Below are positions 16,181 to 24,224 of a DNA stretch of 64,000 nucleotides, piece after piece. Origin of the DNA: Betaproteobacteria bacterium (GTDB lineage Bacteria; Pseudomonadota; Gammaproteobacteria; Burkholderiales; Casimicrobiaceae); the NCBI GenBank assembly GCA_016716425.1, contig JADJWJ010000007.1:124001-188000 (forward strand), written 5' to 3'. Within the stretch, counting starts at the first letter, position 1. Each line of letters starts with the position of its first letter. Both the position numbers and the translations under genes were made by a program. The notes beneath the pieces were generated by a model, which worked only from the letters and a program-made list of their open reading frames with translations, did not search any database and was not told the origin of the DNA.

Positions 16181-17620
16181 CTACGCCGCCGTGTACGCCG
16201 TCTTGACCGTCGTGAAGAACTCGGCGGCGTAGCGCCCCTGCTCGCGCGGGCCGTAGCTCGAGCCCTTGCGGCCGCCGAAGGGCACGTGGTAGTCCACGCC
16301 CGCCGTCGGCACGTTCACCATCACCATGCCCGCCTGCGAGTGGCGCTTGAAGTGCGTCGCGTACTTGAGCGACGTCGTCACGATGCCGGCGGACAGGCCG
16401 AACTCGGTATCGTTGGCGAGCGCGAGTGCCTCGTCGTAGTCCTTCGCGCGGATCACGCACGCGACCGGGCCGAAGATCTCCTCGCGCGCGATGCGCATCG
16501 CGTTGCTTGCCTCGGTGAAGAGCGCCGGCGACAGGTAATAGCCGTCGGTCGCCCGCTGCAGCCGCTCGCCGCCGGTCAGCAGGCGCGCACCCTCGGCCTG
16601 GCCGACCTCGAGGTACTTGCAGTCGACGTCGAGCTGGCTCTCGTCTACGACCGGGCCGATGTCGGTGCCGGCGAGCAGCGCGTTGTCGACGCGCAGCGTC
16701 TTCAGCTTGTCGGCGACGGCGGCGACGAAGCGGTCGTGGATGCCGGCGGTCACGATGAGCCGCGACGACGCCGTGCACCGCTGGCCGGTCGAGTAGTACG
16801 AGCCCTGCACCGCGCAGTTGACCGCCGTGGGCAGGTCGGCATCGTCGAGCACGACCAGCGGGTTCTTGCCGCCCATTTCCAGCTGCACCTTGGCCATCCG
16901 TGCGATCGCCTTCGCGGCGATGCCACGGCCGGTGGCGACGCTGCCGGTGAAGCTGATCGCGGTGACGTCCGGATCGTCGACGAGCGCCTCGCCGACGACG
17001 GAGCCGCGGCCCATCGCGAGGTTGAACACGCCCGGCGGCAGGCCGGCGCGCGACAGGATCTCGGCGATCGCCCACGCGCAGCCGGGCGCCAGGTCGGCCG
17101 GCTTGCACACGACGGTGTTGCCGTACGCCAGCGCCGGCGCGATCTTCCACGCGGGAATCGCGATCGGGAAGTTCCACGGCGTGATGAGGCCGATGACGCC
17201 GAGCGGTTCGCGCGTGACCTCGACGTCCACGCCCGGGCGGACGGACGCGAGCTTCTCGCCCGCCATGCGCACGACCTCGCCGGCGAAGAAGCGGAAGATC
17301 TGCCCGGCGCGCGCCGCCTCGCCGATGCCTTCCGGCAGCGTCTTGCCTTCCTCGCGCGACAGCAGCGTGCCGAGCTCGTCGCGGCGGGCGAGGATCTCGG
17401 CGCCGACCTTGTCGAGGATGTTCGCCCGCTCCTGGATCGATCCGGTCGCCCACGCGGGAAACGCGCGCTTCGCGGCGGCAATCGCGGCCTTCGCCTGCGC
17501 CGCGTCGGCCTGCGCGTACTCGCCGACGACGTCGGCGGTGTCCGACGGATTGCGATTGACCGACGCCGTCGCGCCCGCGACCCATTCGCCTGCGATGTAA
17601 TTCCTGAACTGTTCGGCCAT
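16181..17620 (-). CDS. Alpha-ketoglutarate semialdehyde dehydrogenase-type aldehyde dehydrogenase
   Basis: A 479-residue aldehyde dehydrogenase from ATG 17620. The catalytic set is Asn150 in TPWNFP, Glu258 in LEMGGKNP and Cys292 in TGQRCTASSR. The SIQERANILDKVGAEI and REEGKTLPEGIGEAAR stretches resemble the 2,5-dioxovalerate dehydrogenases of sugar-acid pathways. That reaction turns alpha-ketoglutarate semialdehyde to 2-oxoglutarate with NAD(P). The gene directly upstream encodes a probable 2-keto-3-deoxypentonate dehydratase, which makes exactly this aldehyde, so the pair forms the lower Weimberg pathway. The substrate assignment rests on that pairing. Confidence 0.85.
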   Translation of the reverse strand: MAEQFRNYIAGEWVAGATASVNRNPSDTADVVGEYAQADAAQAKAAIAAAKRAFPAWATGSIQERANILDKVGAEILARRDELGTLLSREEGKTLPEGIGEAARAGQIFRFFAGEVVRMAGEKLASVRPGVDVEVTREPLGVIGLITPWNFPIAIPAWKIAPALAYGNTVVCKPADLAPGCAWAIAEILSRAGLPPGVFNLAMGRGSVVGEALVDDPDVTAISFTGSVATGRGIAAKAIARMAKVQLEMGGKNPLVVLDDADLPTAVNCAVQGSYYSTGQRCTASSRLIVTAGIHDRFVAAVADKLKTLRVDNALLAGTDIGPVVDESQLDVDCKYLEVGQAEGARLLTGGERLQRATDGYYLSPALFTEASNAMRIAREEIFGPVACVIRAKDYDEALALANDTEFGLSAGIVTTSLKYATHFKRHSQAGMVMVNVPTAGVDYHVPFGGRKGSSYGPREQGRYAAEFFTTVKTAYTAA

Positions 17621-17679
17621 GATGATCGTTTCCGGGAGAGCGGTCCGCCGGCGGGCACCGCGCCCGCACGGCGCCGTGG

Positions 17680-18870
17680 TTAGGATGCGGCCGGCAGCGC
17701 GCCGCGGCGCGCGAGGCTCGCCATCAGCGCGCCCGTGCCGTACGTCCACGGCGCGATCCGGTCGGACGTGTTCACGCGATTGACGAGCGCGCCCAGCTTC
17801 GGCGTGGCGACCGTGACGACGTCGCCGACGACGTGCGTGAAGCCCAGGCCCGGGCCGTGGCGGTCCCGCGTAGGCGCGAACATCGTGCCCAGGAACAGCA
17901 CGAAGCCGTCCGGATACTGGTGGTTGGGACCGATCGCCTGCGCGACGAGGTCGAGCGGGTCGCGGCTGATCAGTGCGAGCGCGCTCGTGCCGTCGAGAAC
18001 GAATCCCTCGGGCCCCTCGACGCGCATCGCGAGCTCGCAGCGGCGCACGTCGTCGATGCCGAAGCGGTCGTCGAACAGTCGGATGAACGGGCCGATCGCG
18101 CACGACGCGTTGTTGTCCTTCGCCTTGCCGAGCAGGAGCGCGCTGCGGCCCTCGAAGTCGCGCAGGTTGACGTCGTTGCCGAGCGTGGCGCCGACCGTGC
18201 GGCCGTGGCTGCCGACGACGAGCACGATCTCGGGCTCCGGGTTGTTCCACTCGGACTTCGGATGGATGCCGATCTCGGCGCCCGTGCCGACCGCCGACAT
18301 CGGCTGCGACTTGGTGAAGATCTCGGCGTCCGGCCCGATGCCCACCTCGAGGTACTGCGACCAGGCGTGCTGCGCGATCAGCGCGTCCTTGAGCCGCGCG
18401 GCCTCCGGCGACCCCGGCCGCACGCGGGAGAGATCGTCGCCGATGATCGCGACGATCGCCTGCCGCACGCTCTGCGCTCTGGCCGGGTCGCCGCGCGCCT
18501 GCTCCTCGATCACGCGCTCGAGCATGCTGGCGACGAACGTGACGCCCGCCGCCTTGATCGCCTGCAGGTCGCACGGCGCGAGCAGCCACGGCAGCGCGGG
18601 ATCGCGCGCTTCCTCGGCCGAATTGATGAGTACCGGCGCGAGCGGCGCGATCACCGGCAGCGCGCCGGCGGCGCGGATCGCCGCCGCCGGATCGGGCAGG
18701 TTGGCGAGCGCGCTCGCGGTCGGCGCGACCGCCGTCAGGTCGACGAGGTCCTCGCCGCGCACGCCGACGAGCACCGCGCCTGCGACGGCAGGCACCCACG
18801 CGCGCCCGACCAGCGTCGCGGCGCCGCGGTCGACGGGAAGGGACGAGGCGATGGTGAGACGTTGCTGCAT
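17680..18870 (-). CDS. FAH-family 2-keto-3-deoxypentonate dehydratase (XylX/KdaD-like)
   Basis: A 396-residue protein, longer than ordinary FAH hydrolases and of the same size as the XylX-type dehydratases. Those remove water from 2-keto-3-deoxy-D-xylonate or L-/D-arabinonate to give alpha-ketoglutarate semialdehyde. An all-helical N-terminal part is followed by the FAH core (from about residue 200), with NNPEPEIVLVV carrying the metal-ligand glutamates, LGNDVNLRDFEGRS (Asp ligand), and YPDGFVLFLGTMFAP. It lies 59 bases upstream of the semialdehyde dehydrogenase in the same operon. No pentonate dehydratase gene of the IlvD family is seen in the window; an enolase-type dehydratase in the island could supply the substrate. 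Confidence 0.82.
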   Translation of the reverse strand: MQQRLTIASSLPVDRGAATLVGRAWVPAVAGAVLVGVRGEDLVDLTAVAPTASALANLPDPAAAIRAAGALPVIAPLAPVLINSAEEARDPALPWLLAPCDLQAIKAAGVTFVASMLERVIEEQARGDPARAQSVRQAIVAIIGDDLSRVRPGSPEAARLKDALIAQHAWSQYLEVGIGPDAEIFTKSQPMSAVGTGAEIGIHPKSEWNNPEPEIVLVVGSHGRTVGATLGNDVNLRDFEGRSALLLGKAKDNNASCAIGPFIRLFDDRFGIDDVRRCELAMRVEGPEGFVLDGTSALALISRDPLDLVAQAIGPNHQYPDGFVLFLGTMFAPTRDRHGPGLGFTHVVGDVVTVATPKLGALVNRVNTSDRIAPWTYGTGALMASLARRGALPAAS

Positions 18871-18983
18871 CGAAAGGGTGCGGCAGCAGGCGGTGCCCGG
18901 AGGACCGACAGCATACCCGACGCGGGCGCCGCGAAGCTATGCCAAAATGGCGCGGCCACCCCCCGCGCACGATTCACCATCCG

Positions 18984-19760
18984 ATGACTCAAGACACCCC
19001 TGCGCACGAAGCGGCCGCCCAAGCGCTGTACGATGCGCGCGTCGGCGGACACCTGCTGGCCGGACTGCCCGCTGCGTGCCGCCCGGCGACCGTTGACGAC
19101 GCCCTGGCGATCCAGCGCCGCGTAAGTGAACTCGTCGCGCAGCCCGTCGGCGGCTGGAAGTGCTCGGTGCCGACCGGGCCGCGCCCCGTCGCGGCCGCGC
19201 CGATCTTCGCGCCGGCGATCCGGACGGCGTCGCCGTGCCAGCTCGAAGGCAGCGGCACGCTCGCGAAAGTCGAGCCGGAGGTCGCGTTCGTCCTGGGGCG
19301 CGACCTTCCCGCGCGGACGACGCCGTACGCCGACGACGAGATCCGCGCCGCCGTGCGCGAGGCGCGGCTCGTGCTCGAGTTGATCGGCGCACGCTACGTC
19401 GACCCCGCAGCGGTCACGTTTCCCGAACTGCTGGCGGACGGCATCGCCAACCTAGGCCTCTTCGTCGGACCCGTCCTGCCGGAGCCGTGGCAGCGCGCGC
19501 TCGAGGAATTCCCCGTCACCGTGACGCGCAACGGCGCGGCCTTCGCCACGCGCGACGGCAGGCATCCGGACGGCCATCCGCTGCGGCCGCTCGTCTGGCT
19601 GGCCAACTACCTCGCCGCGCGCGGCGACCCCCTGCGCGCCGGCCAGATCGTCACGACGGGATCGTATTGCGGCGTGATCGAGGTACCGGTCGGCGAGCCG
19701 CTCGCGTTCGCGTTCGGCGATCTCCCCTCGCTCGCGGTCACGTTGACGCGTCCCGCATGA
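18984..19760 (+). CDS. MhpD/HpaH-type 2-oxopent-4-enoate hydratase-like protein
   Basis: A 258-residue protein of the 2-keto-4-pentenoate hydratase / 2-oxohept-3-enedioate hydratase branch of the FAH fold. Diagnostic parts are GGWKCSVPTGP, KVEPEVAFVLGRDLP (with metal-binding glutamates), a helix with LELIGARYVD, and GQIVTTGSYCGVIEVPVGE near the C-terminus. Members add water to a dienol-derived oxo acid in catechol or homoprotocatechuate meta-cleavage, but others are decarboxylases or act on sugar-derived oxo acids. I chose ATG 18984 over an in-frame GTG 45 bases upstream. No ring-cleavage dioxygenase is nearby, so the substrate is open. Confidence 0.78.
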   Translation: MTQDTPAHEAAAQALYDARVGGHLLAGLPAACRPATVDDALAIQRRVSELVAQPVGGWKCSVPTGPRPVAAAPIFAPAIRTASPCQLEGSGTLAKVEPEVAFVLGRDLPARTTPYADDEIRAAVREARLVLELIGARYVDPAAVTFPELLADGIANLGLFVGPVLPEPWQRALEEFPVTVTRNGAAFATRDGRHPDGHPLRPLVWLANYLAARGDPLRAGQIVTTGSYCGVIEVPVGEPLAFAFGDLPSLAVTLTRPA

Positions 19761-19794
19761 CGGGCACGCCGCACGCGCCGGAAGTGCGCGTCCG

Positions 19795-20481
19795 ATGAGC
19801 CTCGCCGGCATGGGCTGTGTCGCGATCTGGCACGACATCGAGCCGGCGGCGCGCGACGACTTTCACGAGTGGCACAACCGCGAGCACATGCCGGAGCGCG
19901 TCGGCATCCCCGGCTTCCGGCGCGGCCGCCGCTACGTCGCGCTGCGCGGCGCGCCCGAGTACTTCAACCTGTACGAGGCGGACAGCCCCGAGACGCTCGC
20001 CGGGCAGGATTACCTCAACCGGCTGAACGCGCCCACCGCGTGGACGCAGCGCGTCATCCCGTCGTTCCGCAACGTTGCGCGCGCGATCTGCCGCGTCGCG
20101 TTCACCAACGGCGTGGGCAGCGGCGGCATCGTGCTGACGCTGCGCTTCGCGATTCCCGACGGGCAGCGCGACGGCACGGTCGACGCGCTGCGTCGCCGCC
20201 TGCTGCCGCCACTGCTGTACCGCGTCGGCGTGACCGGCGTGCACCTGCTGCTCGCCGACGACGCGGCGAGCCGCGTCGAGACGGCCGAGCGGCGCACGCG
20301 CGGCAACGCCACCGACGTGCCCGCGTGGATCGTGCTGGTCGAGGGCATCGGCGTGCCCGAGGTCGACGCCGCGGCCGACGACTTGGCACCCGCGCTGGGC
20401 GCCCACGGCGCGGCGGGCGTCGACCGCGCGATCTACCGCCTCGAGAACACGCGTCTCAAGACGCCGTGGGCCGCGGGCTGA
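19795..20481 (+). CDS. Conserved protein of unknown function, Dabb/EthD-like character
   Basis: A 228-residue soluble protein. The first half reads IWHDIEPAARDDFHEWHNREHMPERVGIPGF, which strongly resembles the start of small dimeric alpha/beta-barrel proteins (EthD/Dabb style) where W-H-x-x-EH residues line a pocket. The second half seems a weaker repeat of the same fold. I do not know its function. It lies 34 bases after the hydratase gene and 20 bases before the AhpD-like gene, so the three are probably co-transcribed, and it may act on the same metabolite. Confidence 0.6.
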   Translation: MSLAGMGCVAIWHDIEPAARDDFHEWHNREHMPERVGIPGFRRGRRYVALRGAPEYFNLYEADSPETLAGQDYLNRLNAPTAWTQRVIPSFRNVARAICRVAFTNGVGSGGIVLTLRFAIPDGQRDGTVDALRRRLLPPLLYRVGVTGVHLLLADDAASRVETAERRTRGNATDVPAWIVLVEGIGVPEVDAAADDLAPALGAHGAAGVDRAIYRLENTRLKTPWAAG

Positions 20482-20501
20482 ACGCCTGGCAGGAGACCCC
20501 G

Positions 20502-20909
20502 ATGGCCATCGTACCCCCGATCGAATACGCCGACGCGTCGCCCGCCGTGCGCGCCGTCTACGACGACATCATGACCACGCGCCGCGTGGACTCGGTCAAC
20601 AACTTCTGGAAGGTGCTCGCCAACGATCCGGCGAACCTGCAGCGCGTCTGGGAGAGTGTGAAGTCGGTCATGGCGCCCGGCGCGCTCGACGCGCTGACGA
20701 AGGAGCTCCTGTACGTCGCGGTGTCGGTCACCAACAACTGCGAGTACTGCATCCTGTCGCACACGGCCGGCGCGCGTGCGAAGGGCATGACGACGGCGAT
20801 GTTCAACGAGCTGATGGCGGTCGTCGCGCTCGCCAACGAGACCAACCGGCTGTCCAACGGCTACCGCATCGACGTCGACGACCGGTTCCGCGACCCGCTG
20901 CCGCCCTGA
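20502..20909 (+). CDS. AhpD-like carboxymuconolactone decarboxylase family protein
   Basis: A 135-residue all-helical protein with an AGGAG ribosome site. The redox motif Cys80-x-x-Cys83-x-x-x-His87 (NCEYCILSH) is intact, which marks the AhpD-like peroxidase-related group rather than the true decarboxylases. Such proteins are usually small trimeric or hexameric thiol-disulfide enzymes in oxidative defence, but genes of this type also travel with catabolic operons without known function. Role here is not established. Confidence 0.8.
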   Translation: MAIVPPIEYADASPAVRAVYDDIMTTRRVDSVNNFWKVLANDPANLQRVWESVKSVMAPGALDALTKELLYVAVSVTNNCEYCILSHTAGARAKGMTTAMFNELMAVVALANETNRLSNGYRIDVDDRFRDPLPP

Positions 20910-20914
20910 CGCCC

Positions 20915-21898
20915 GTGCCACCGACCGACGCCGCCCGGCGCGGCGCCTCCGACGCCGCGCTCTTCCCCGAGATCACGCCGCATGCCACGGGCCGGCTGGC
21001 GCTCGACGCCGTGCACACGCTGCACTGGGAGGCGTGCGGCAATCCCGCCGGCGTGCCGCTCGTGTTCCTGCACGGCGGCCCCGGCGGCGGCTGCATGCCG
21101 CACCACCGCCGCTACTACGACCCGGCGTTCTGGAACATCGTCCTGTACGACCAGCGCGGCGCCGGGCGCTCGACGCCCGTCGCGTCGCTCACCGACAACA
21201 CGACGCCACACCTCGTCGCGGACCTGGAGCGGTTGCGCGAGGCGCTTCGCGTCGAGCGCTGGCTGGTGTTCGGCGGCTCGTGGGGCGCCACGCTCGCGCT
21301 CGCGTACGCGCAGGCGCACCCGCAGCGCGTGCTGGGGCTCGTGCTGCGCGGTGTGTTCCTCGCGACCACGCGCGAGATCGACTGGTTCATGCACGGCATC
21401 CGGACGATTTTTCCGGAAGCATGGGGCGCGTTCGCCGGGTTCCTCCCGGCGGACGAGCGCGCGGACCTTCTCCGCAGCTACCACCGCCGCCTCACCGATC
21501 CCGACCCCGCCGTCCACCTGCCGGCGGCGCATGCGTGGGACCGCTACGAAAGCGCGTGCTCGACGCTGCTGCCGCAGCCCGACGCCGCCGCGAAGTTCGA
21601 CGGCGATGCGGCGGCGCTCGCGATCGCGCGGATCGAGGCCCACTACTTCGTCCACGAGGGATTCCTCGCGCCAGACCAGCTTCTGCACGGCGTGCCGCGG
21701 ATCCGGCACCTGCCCTGCACGATCGTGCAGGGCCGCTACGACATCGTGTGCCCGCCGGTGACCGCCGACGCGCTCGCGCGCGCGTGGCCGGAGGCGGAGT
21801 ACGTCGTCGTGCCCGATGCCGGCCACTCGGTGCGCGAGCCCGGCATCACGCGCGAGCTGATCGCGGCGGTGCGCCGGATGCAGGCGCGGCTCGGGTAG
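20915..21898 (+). CDS. pip: Proline iminopeptidase
   Basis: A 327-residue alpha/beta hydrolase of peptidase family S33 starting at GTG 20915, five bases after the AhpD-like gene. Signatures are the oxyanion segment HGGPGGG (53-59), the nucleophile Ser122 in GGSWGATLALAYAQ, the acid in VQGRYDIVCPP, and the His in DAGHSVREPG. It removes N-terminal proline from peptides in the cytoplasm. Length and motifs are those of the standard bacterial Pip, so the call does not depend on neighbours. Confidence 0.93.
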   Translation: MPPTDAARRGASDAALFPEITPHATGRLALDAVHTLHWEACGNPAGVPLVFLHGGPGGGCMPHHRRYYDPAFWNIVLYDQRGAGRSTPVASLTDNTTPHLVADLERLREALRVERWLVFGGSWGATLALAYAQAHPQRVLGLVLRGVFLATTREIDWFMHGIRTIFPEAWGAFAGFLPADERADLLRSYHRRLTDPDPAVHLPAAHAWDRYESACSTLLPQPDAAAKFDGDAAALAIARIEAHYFVHEGFLAPDQLLHGVPRIRHLPCTIVQGRYDIVCPPVTADALARAWPEAEYVVVPDAGHSVREPGITRELIAAVRRMQARLG

Positions 21899-21950
21899 CG
21901 CTGCATTGCGAGCGGGAGCTTCCGTCCCCGGCGCGGGCGCCCCGGGCACG

Positions 21951-22172
21951 TTGCGGCTGCACCGACCCGGCGACATCGGCCGGGTCGTCATGGCGCACGG
22001 CGAGTTCTACGCGCGCGAGTGCGGCCGGGACGGGCGGCTCGAGGCACTGGTGGCGAAGGTCGCCGCGGAGTTCGTCGCGCGCTGCGACGCGCGTCGCGAG
22101 CGCTGCCGGATCGCCGAGCGTGACGGCGAGCGCGTCGGCTCCGTGTGCCTCGTGCGCGAATCGGATGCGCAG
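21951..22172 (+). pseudogene. Remnant of a GNAT acetyltransferase domain (MarR-GNAT type)
   Basis: About 74 residues, beginning LRLHRPGDIGRVVMAHGEFYA and running to ERDGERVGSVCLVRES, match the start of the acetyltransferase domain found at the C-terminus of MarR-GNAT fusion regulators. The acetyl-CoA binding part and any MarR domain are absent, and no good start lies upstream. The similarity stops at about 22172. The next 138 bases up to the YceI stop hold nothing recognisable. Most likely a decayed gene fragment. Confidence 0.65.
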
Positions 22173-22310
22173 CTCGACTTCGTCGCCGAGCGGCGGCCAC
22201 GCGAAGTCCATGGCAATGTCGCGGGGTGGGATTGCCGCGGCTGGAAGGCGAACTCGGCACGGGCCGGCGCGACCGCGGCGCACGGCAGCGCGCCGGCCCG
22301 CCGCATGGCG

Positions 22311-22883
22311 CTACTCCCGGACGGCCTCGACCGGGATGACGATCCGTACCTCGTCGCCAGCCACGTTCGGGACGCCGAAGGTCATGCCGAAGTCGGACCG
22401 GCGGATCGTCGCCGTCGCTTCCGCGCCGCACATCGGCCGCCGCGTGAACGGCTGCGTGCCACACTTGAAATCGGCGATCTGCAGCGTCACCGGCCGCGTG
22501 ACGTCGAGCAGCGTCAGCTCGCCGCGGGCGGCGACCGGGACGTCGCCTGCGAACGCGACGTCGCGCGACGCGAAGCTCATCGTCGGAAACCGGTCGCTGG
22601 CGAAGAAGTCGTCGCGCTTCAGGACATCGGTGAGCACGCGTGAACCCGTGACGATCGAGCCGGTGCCGATCACCACGTCGATCGAGCCCGTCCTCGCGGC
22701 GCGGTCGAGCGTGATCCGGCCGGACGTGTTCGTGAAGAACCCGCGCTGCCGCGAGATGCCGCCGTTGTGCGCGATCTCGAACATCGGCGTCGTGTGCGTG
22801 CCGTCGATGACGTAGACCTCCTGCGCCACCGCGGGCAGCGTCGGCGCGAGCGCGAAAGCGGCGAGGATGAGCAGCGGCGGCAT
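22311..22883 (-). CDS. YceI-family periplasmic lipid-binding protein (first)
   Basis: A 190-residue exported protein with a signal peptide (about 1-20, ALAPTLPAVAQE). The YceI lipocalin-like barrel is shown by YVIDGTHTTPMFEIAHNGG, GRITLDRAARTGSIDVVI, the LKRDDFFASDRFPTMSF motif and the C-terminal FGMTFGVPNVAGDEVRI. Family members bind isoprenoids such as polyprenyl chains. It is the last gene of a cytochrome b561-YceI-YceI operon, a frequent arrangement in betaproteobacteria. Two Cys residues (in KCGTQPF and PMCGAEA) could form a disulfide. Confidence 0.88.
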   Translation of the reverse strand: MPPLLILAAFALAPTLPAVAQEVYVIDGTHTTPMFEIAHNGGISRQRGFFTNTSGRITLDRAARTGSIDVVIGTGSIVTGSRVLTDVLKRDDFFASDRFPTMSFASRDVAFAGDVPVAARGELTLLDVTRPVTLQIADFKCGTQPFTRRPMCGAEATATIRRSDFGMTFGVPNVAGDEVRIVIPVEAVRE

Positions 22884-22902
22884 CGGCGGCCTGCGGCGCT
22901 CG

Positions 22903-23466
22903 TCAGCCGGCGCGCGGCAGTACCATCCGCACGCGCACGAGCACGTCGTCCGCGACGACCGCGGGATCCGACCACGGGCCGCTGCCGACGCCGAAATCGA
23001 GGCGCCGGAGCGTGAACTGCCCCTCCGCCACCGAAAGTCCCGCGGCGTCCCTGCGCAGCTGCACGGGAATGACGATGTCGCGCGTGGCGCCCTTGAGCGT
23101 CAGGCGGCCCGCGATCTCGTAGCGGTCGGCGCCCAGGTCCTTCAGCGCCGACGAGCGGAACGTCGCCTGCGGGAACCGGGCCGTGTCGAACCAGACCGGC
23201 CGCCGCACCTCGGCCTCGGATTCCTCGCTCGCAAGGTCGATGCTCGCGAGGTCGATCTCGAAGTCGGCACGCGAGCGCGCGAGGTCCTGCGGCCGGAAGT
23301 CGACGCTCGCCTTCCACTTGCGGAAGCGGCCCTCGACGGTCGCACCCAGCTGCTTGGACACGAAGCGGATCTCGCTCCTCTCGACCAGCACGCCCTGTGC
23401 AGCCGCGCCCGTGGCCGCGAGCAGCAGCACGGCGAGCGAAGGGACGAACGGGTGAAGGATGCGCAT
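22903..23466 (-). CDS. YceI-family periplasmic protein (second)
   Basis: A 187-residue exported YceI-type protein from ATG 23466, with a signal peptide ending near ATGAAAQG. The barrel shows IRFVSKQLGATVEGRFRKW, the WFDTARFPQATFRSS motif, and a FTLRRLDFGVGSGPWSD segment near the end. It is about 20 bases upstream of the first yceI gene. It differs enough from that copy to suggest separate ligands or a heteromeric role with the neighbouring b561. Confidence 0.88.
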   Translation of the reverse strand: MRILHPFVPSLAVLLLAATGAAAQGVLVERSEIRFVSKQLGATVEGRFRKWKASVDFRPQDLARSRADFEIDLASIDLASEESEAEVRRPVWFDTARFPQATFRSSALKDLGADRYEIAGRLTLKGATRDIVIPVQLRRDAAGLSVAEGQFTLRRLDFGVGSGPWSDPAVVADDVLVRVRMVLPRAG

Positions 23467-23570
23467 GGCTGGCAGTGGGGCCCCTGGCGGCCGCGGGTCG
23501 CGAATCGTAACGGTCTGACCCTCGTCCTGGTCGTGAATCGAAGCGCCGTCGGCGCGATTGCAGCGGATCG

Positions 23571-24113
23571 TCAGCGCCGCCACGGCAGCATGCGTTCGAG
23601 CACGCCGTCGCGCGCGACGAGCCGATGCCGCAGCGCCGCCGCGACATGGACTGTGACCGCGACGGCAAGCGTGAAGTTCAGCGACTGGTGCAGGAGCAGC
23701 AGCCACCGCGCGACCTCGCGGTCCTTGCCGATCAGGTTCGGCAACGGCACCGCGCCGAGGTAGACGACCGACACGCCGGTGGCCGAGCTGTACAGCCAGC
23801 CGGAAACGGGAATGGCGAGCAGCAGCGCGTACAGCAGCCGATGGACCGCCGTGGCGGCGTGTCGCTGCCACGGCGGCACGCCGTCCGGCAGCGGCGGCGG
23901 CGGCACCGCCGCGCGCCACGCGAGCCGGGCGGCAGCGACGACGAAGACCGTGATGCCGATCCACTTGTGCCACGCGAAGTACTCGAGCCTGGCCGGCGAG
24001 AAGTCGAGGCCGGTCATGTAGAGCCCGAGCGCGAACCCGCCGACGACCAGCGCCGCGGTCGTCCAGTGCAGTGCGATCGCCACACCTCCGTACCGGGCCG
24101 CTCCAGCCGTCAT
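23571..24113 (-). CDS. Cytochrome b561
   Basis: A 180-residue inner-membrane diheme cytochrome of the bacterial b561 (CybB) family, with four membrane segments. Candidate heme ligands are His16 (ALHW), His49 (AWHKWIG) and two further His in VHRLLYALLLAIPVSGWLYSS and LHQSLNFTLAVAVTVHV. It probably oxidises ubiquinol and could work with the two YceI proteins encoded downstream. It is divergent from the patatin gene, with 111 bases between starts. Confidence 0.9.
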   Translation of the reverse strand: MTAGAARYGGVAIALHWTTAALVVGGFALGLYMTGLDFSPARLEYFAWHKWIGITVFVVAAARLAWRAAVPPPPLPDGVPPWQRHAATAVHRLLYALLLAIPVSGWLYSSATGVSVVYLGAVPLPNLIGKDREVARWLLLLHQSLNFTLAVAVTVHVAAALRHRLVARDGVLERMLPWRR

Positions 24114-24184
24114 CGTCCGTCATTGTCGTGTCGGCGCGTGCGCGCGGCAAATCCCGCGGCGACGGCGCGGCCGGCACGCGCCGC

Positions 24185-24190
24185 TATAAT
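24185..24190 (+). promoter_or_regulatory. Consensus -10 box TATAAT, promoter of the patatin gene
   Basis: A perfect TATAAT in GC-rich surroundings, 35 bases before the proposed TTG start at 24225. No good -35 match is seen at the proper spacing. Transcription would start near 24197, supporting a start codon after that point. Confidence 0.6.
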
Positions 24191-24224
24191 CGCGCCACCT
24201 CCGCCGCCCCACGATCGAGCGCCC

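Noticed and set aside
16181..18970. A 929-residue frame joining the aldehyde dehydrogenase to an upstream Arg-rich part
   Set aside because: The upstream part is a shadow of the XylX-like gene in another frame; the aldehyde dehydrogenase begins at 17620.
20502..20909. 4-carboxymuconolactone decarboxylase of the protocatechuate pathway
   Set aside because: The CxxCxxxH redox motif marks the AhpD-like group, and no protocatechuate genes are near.
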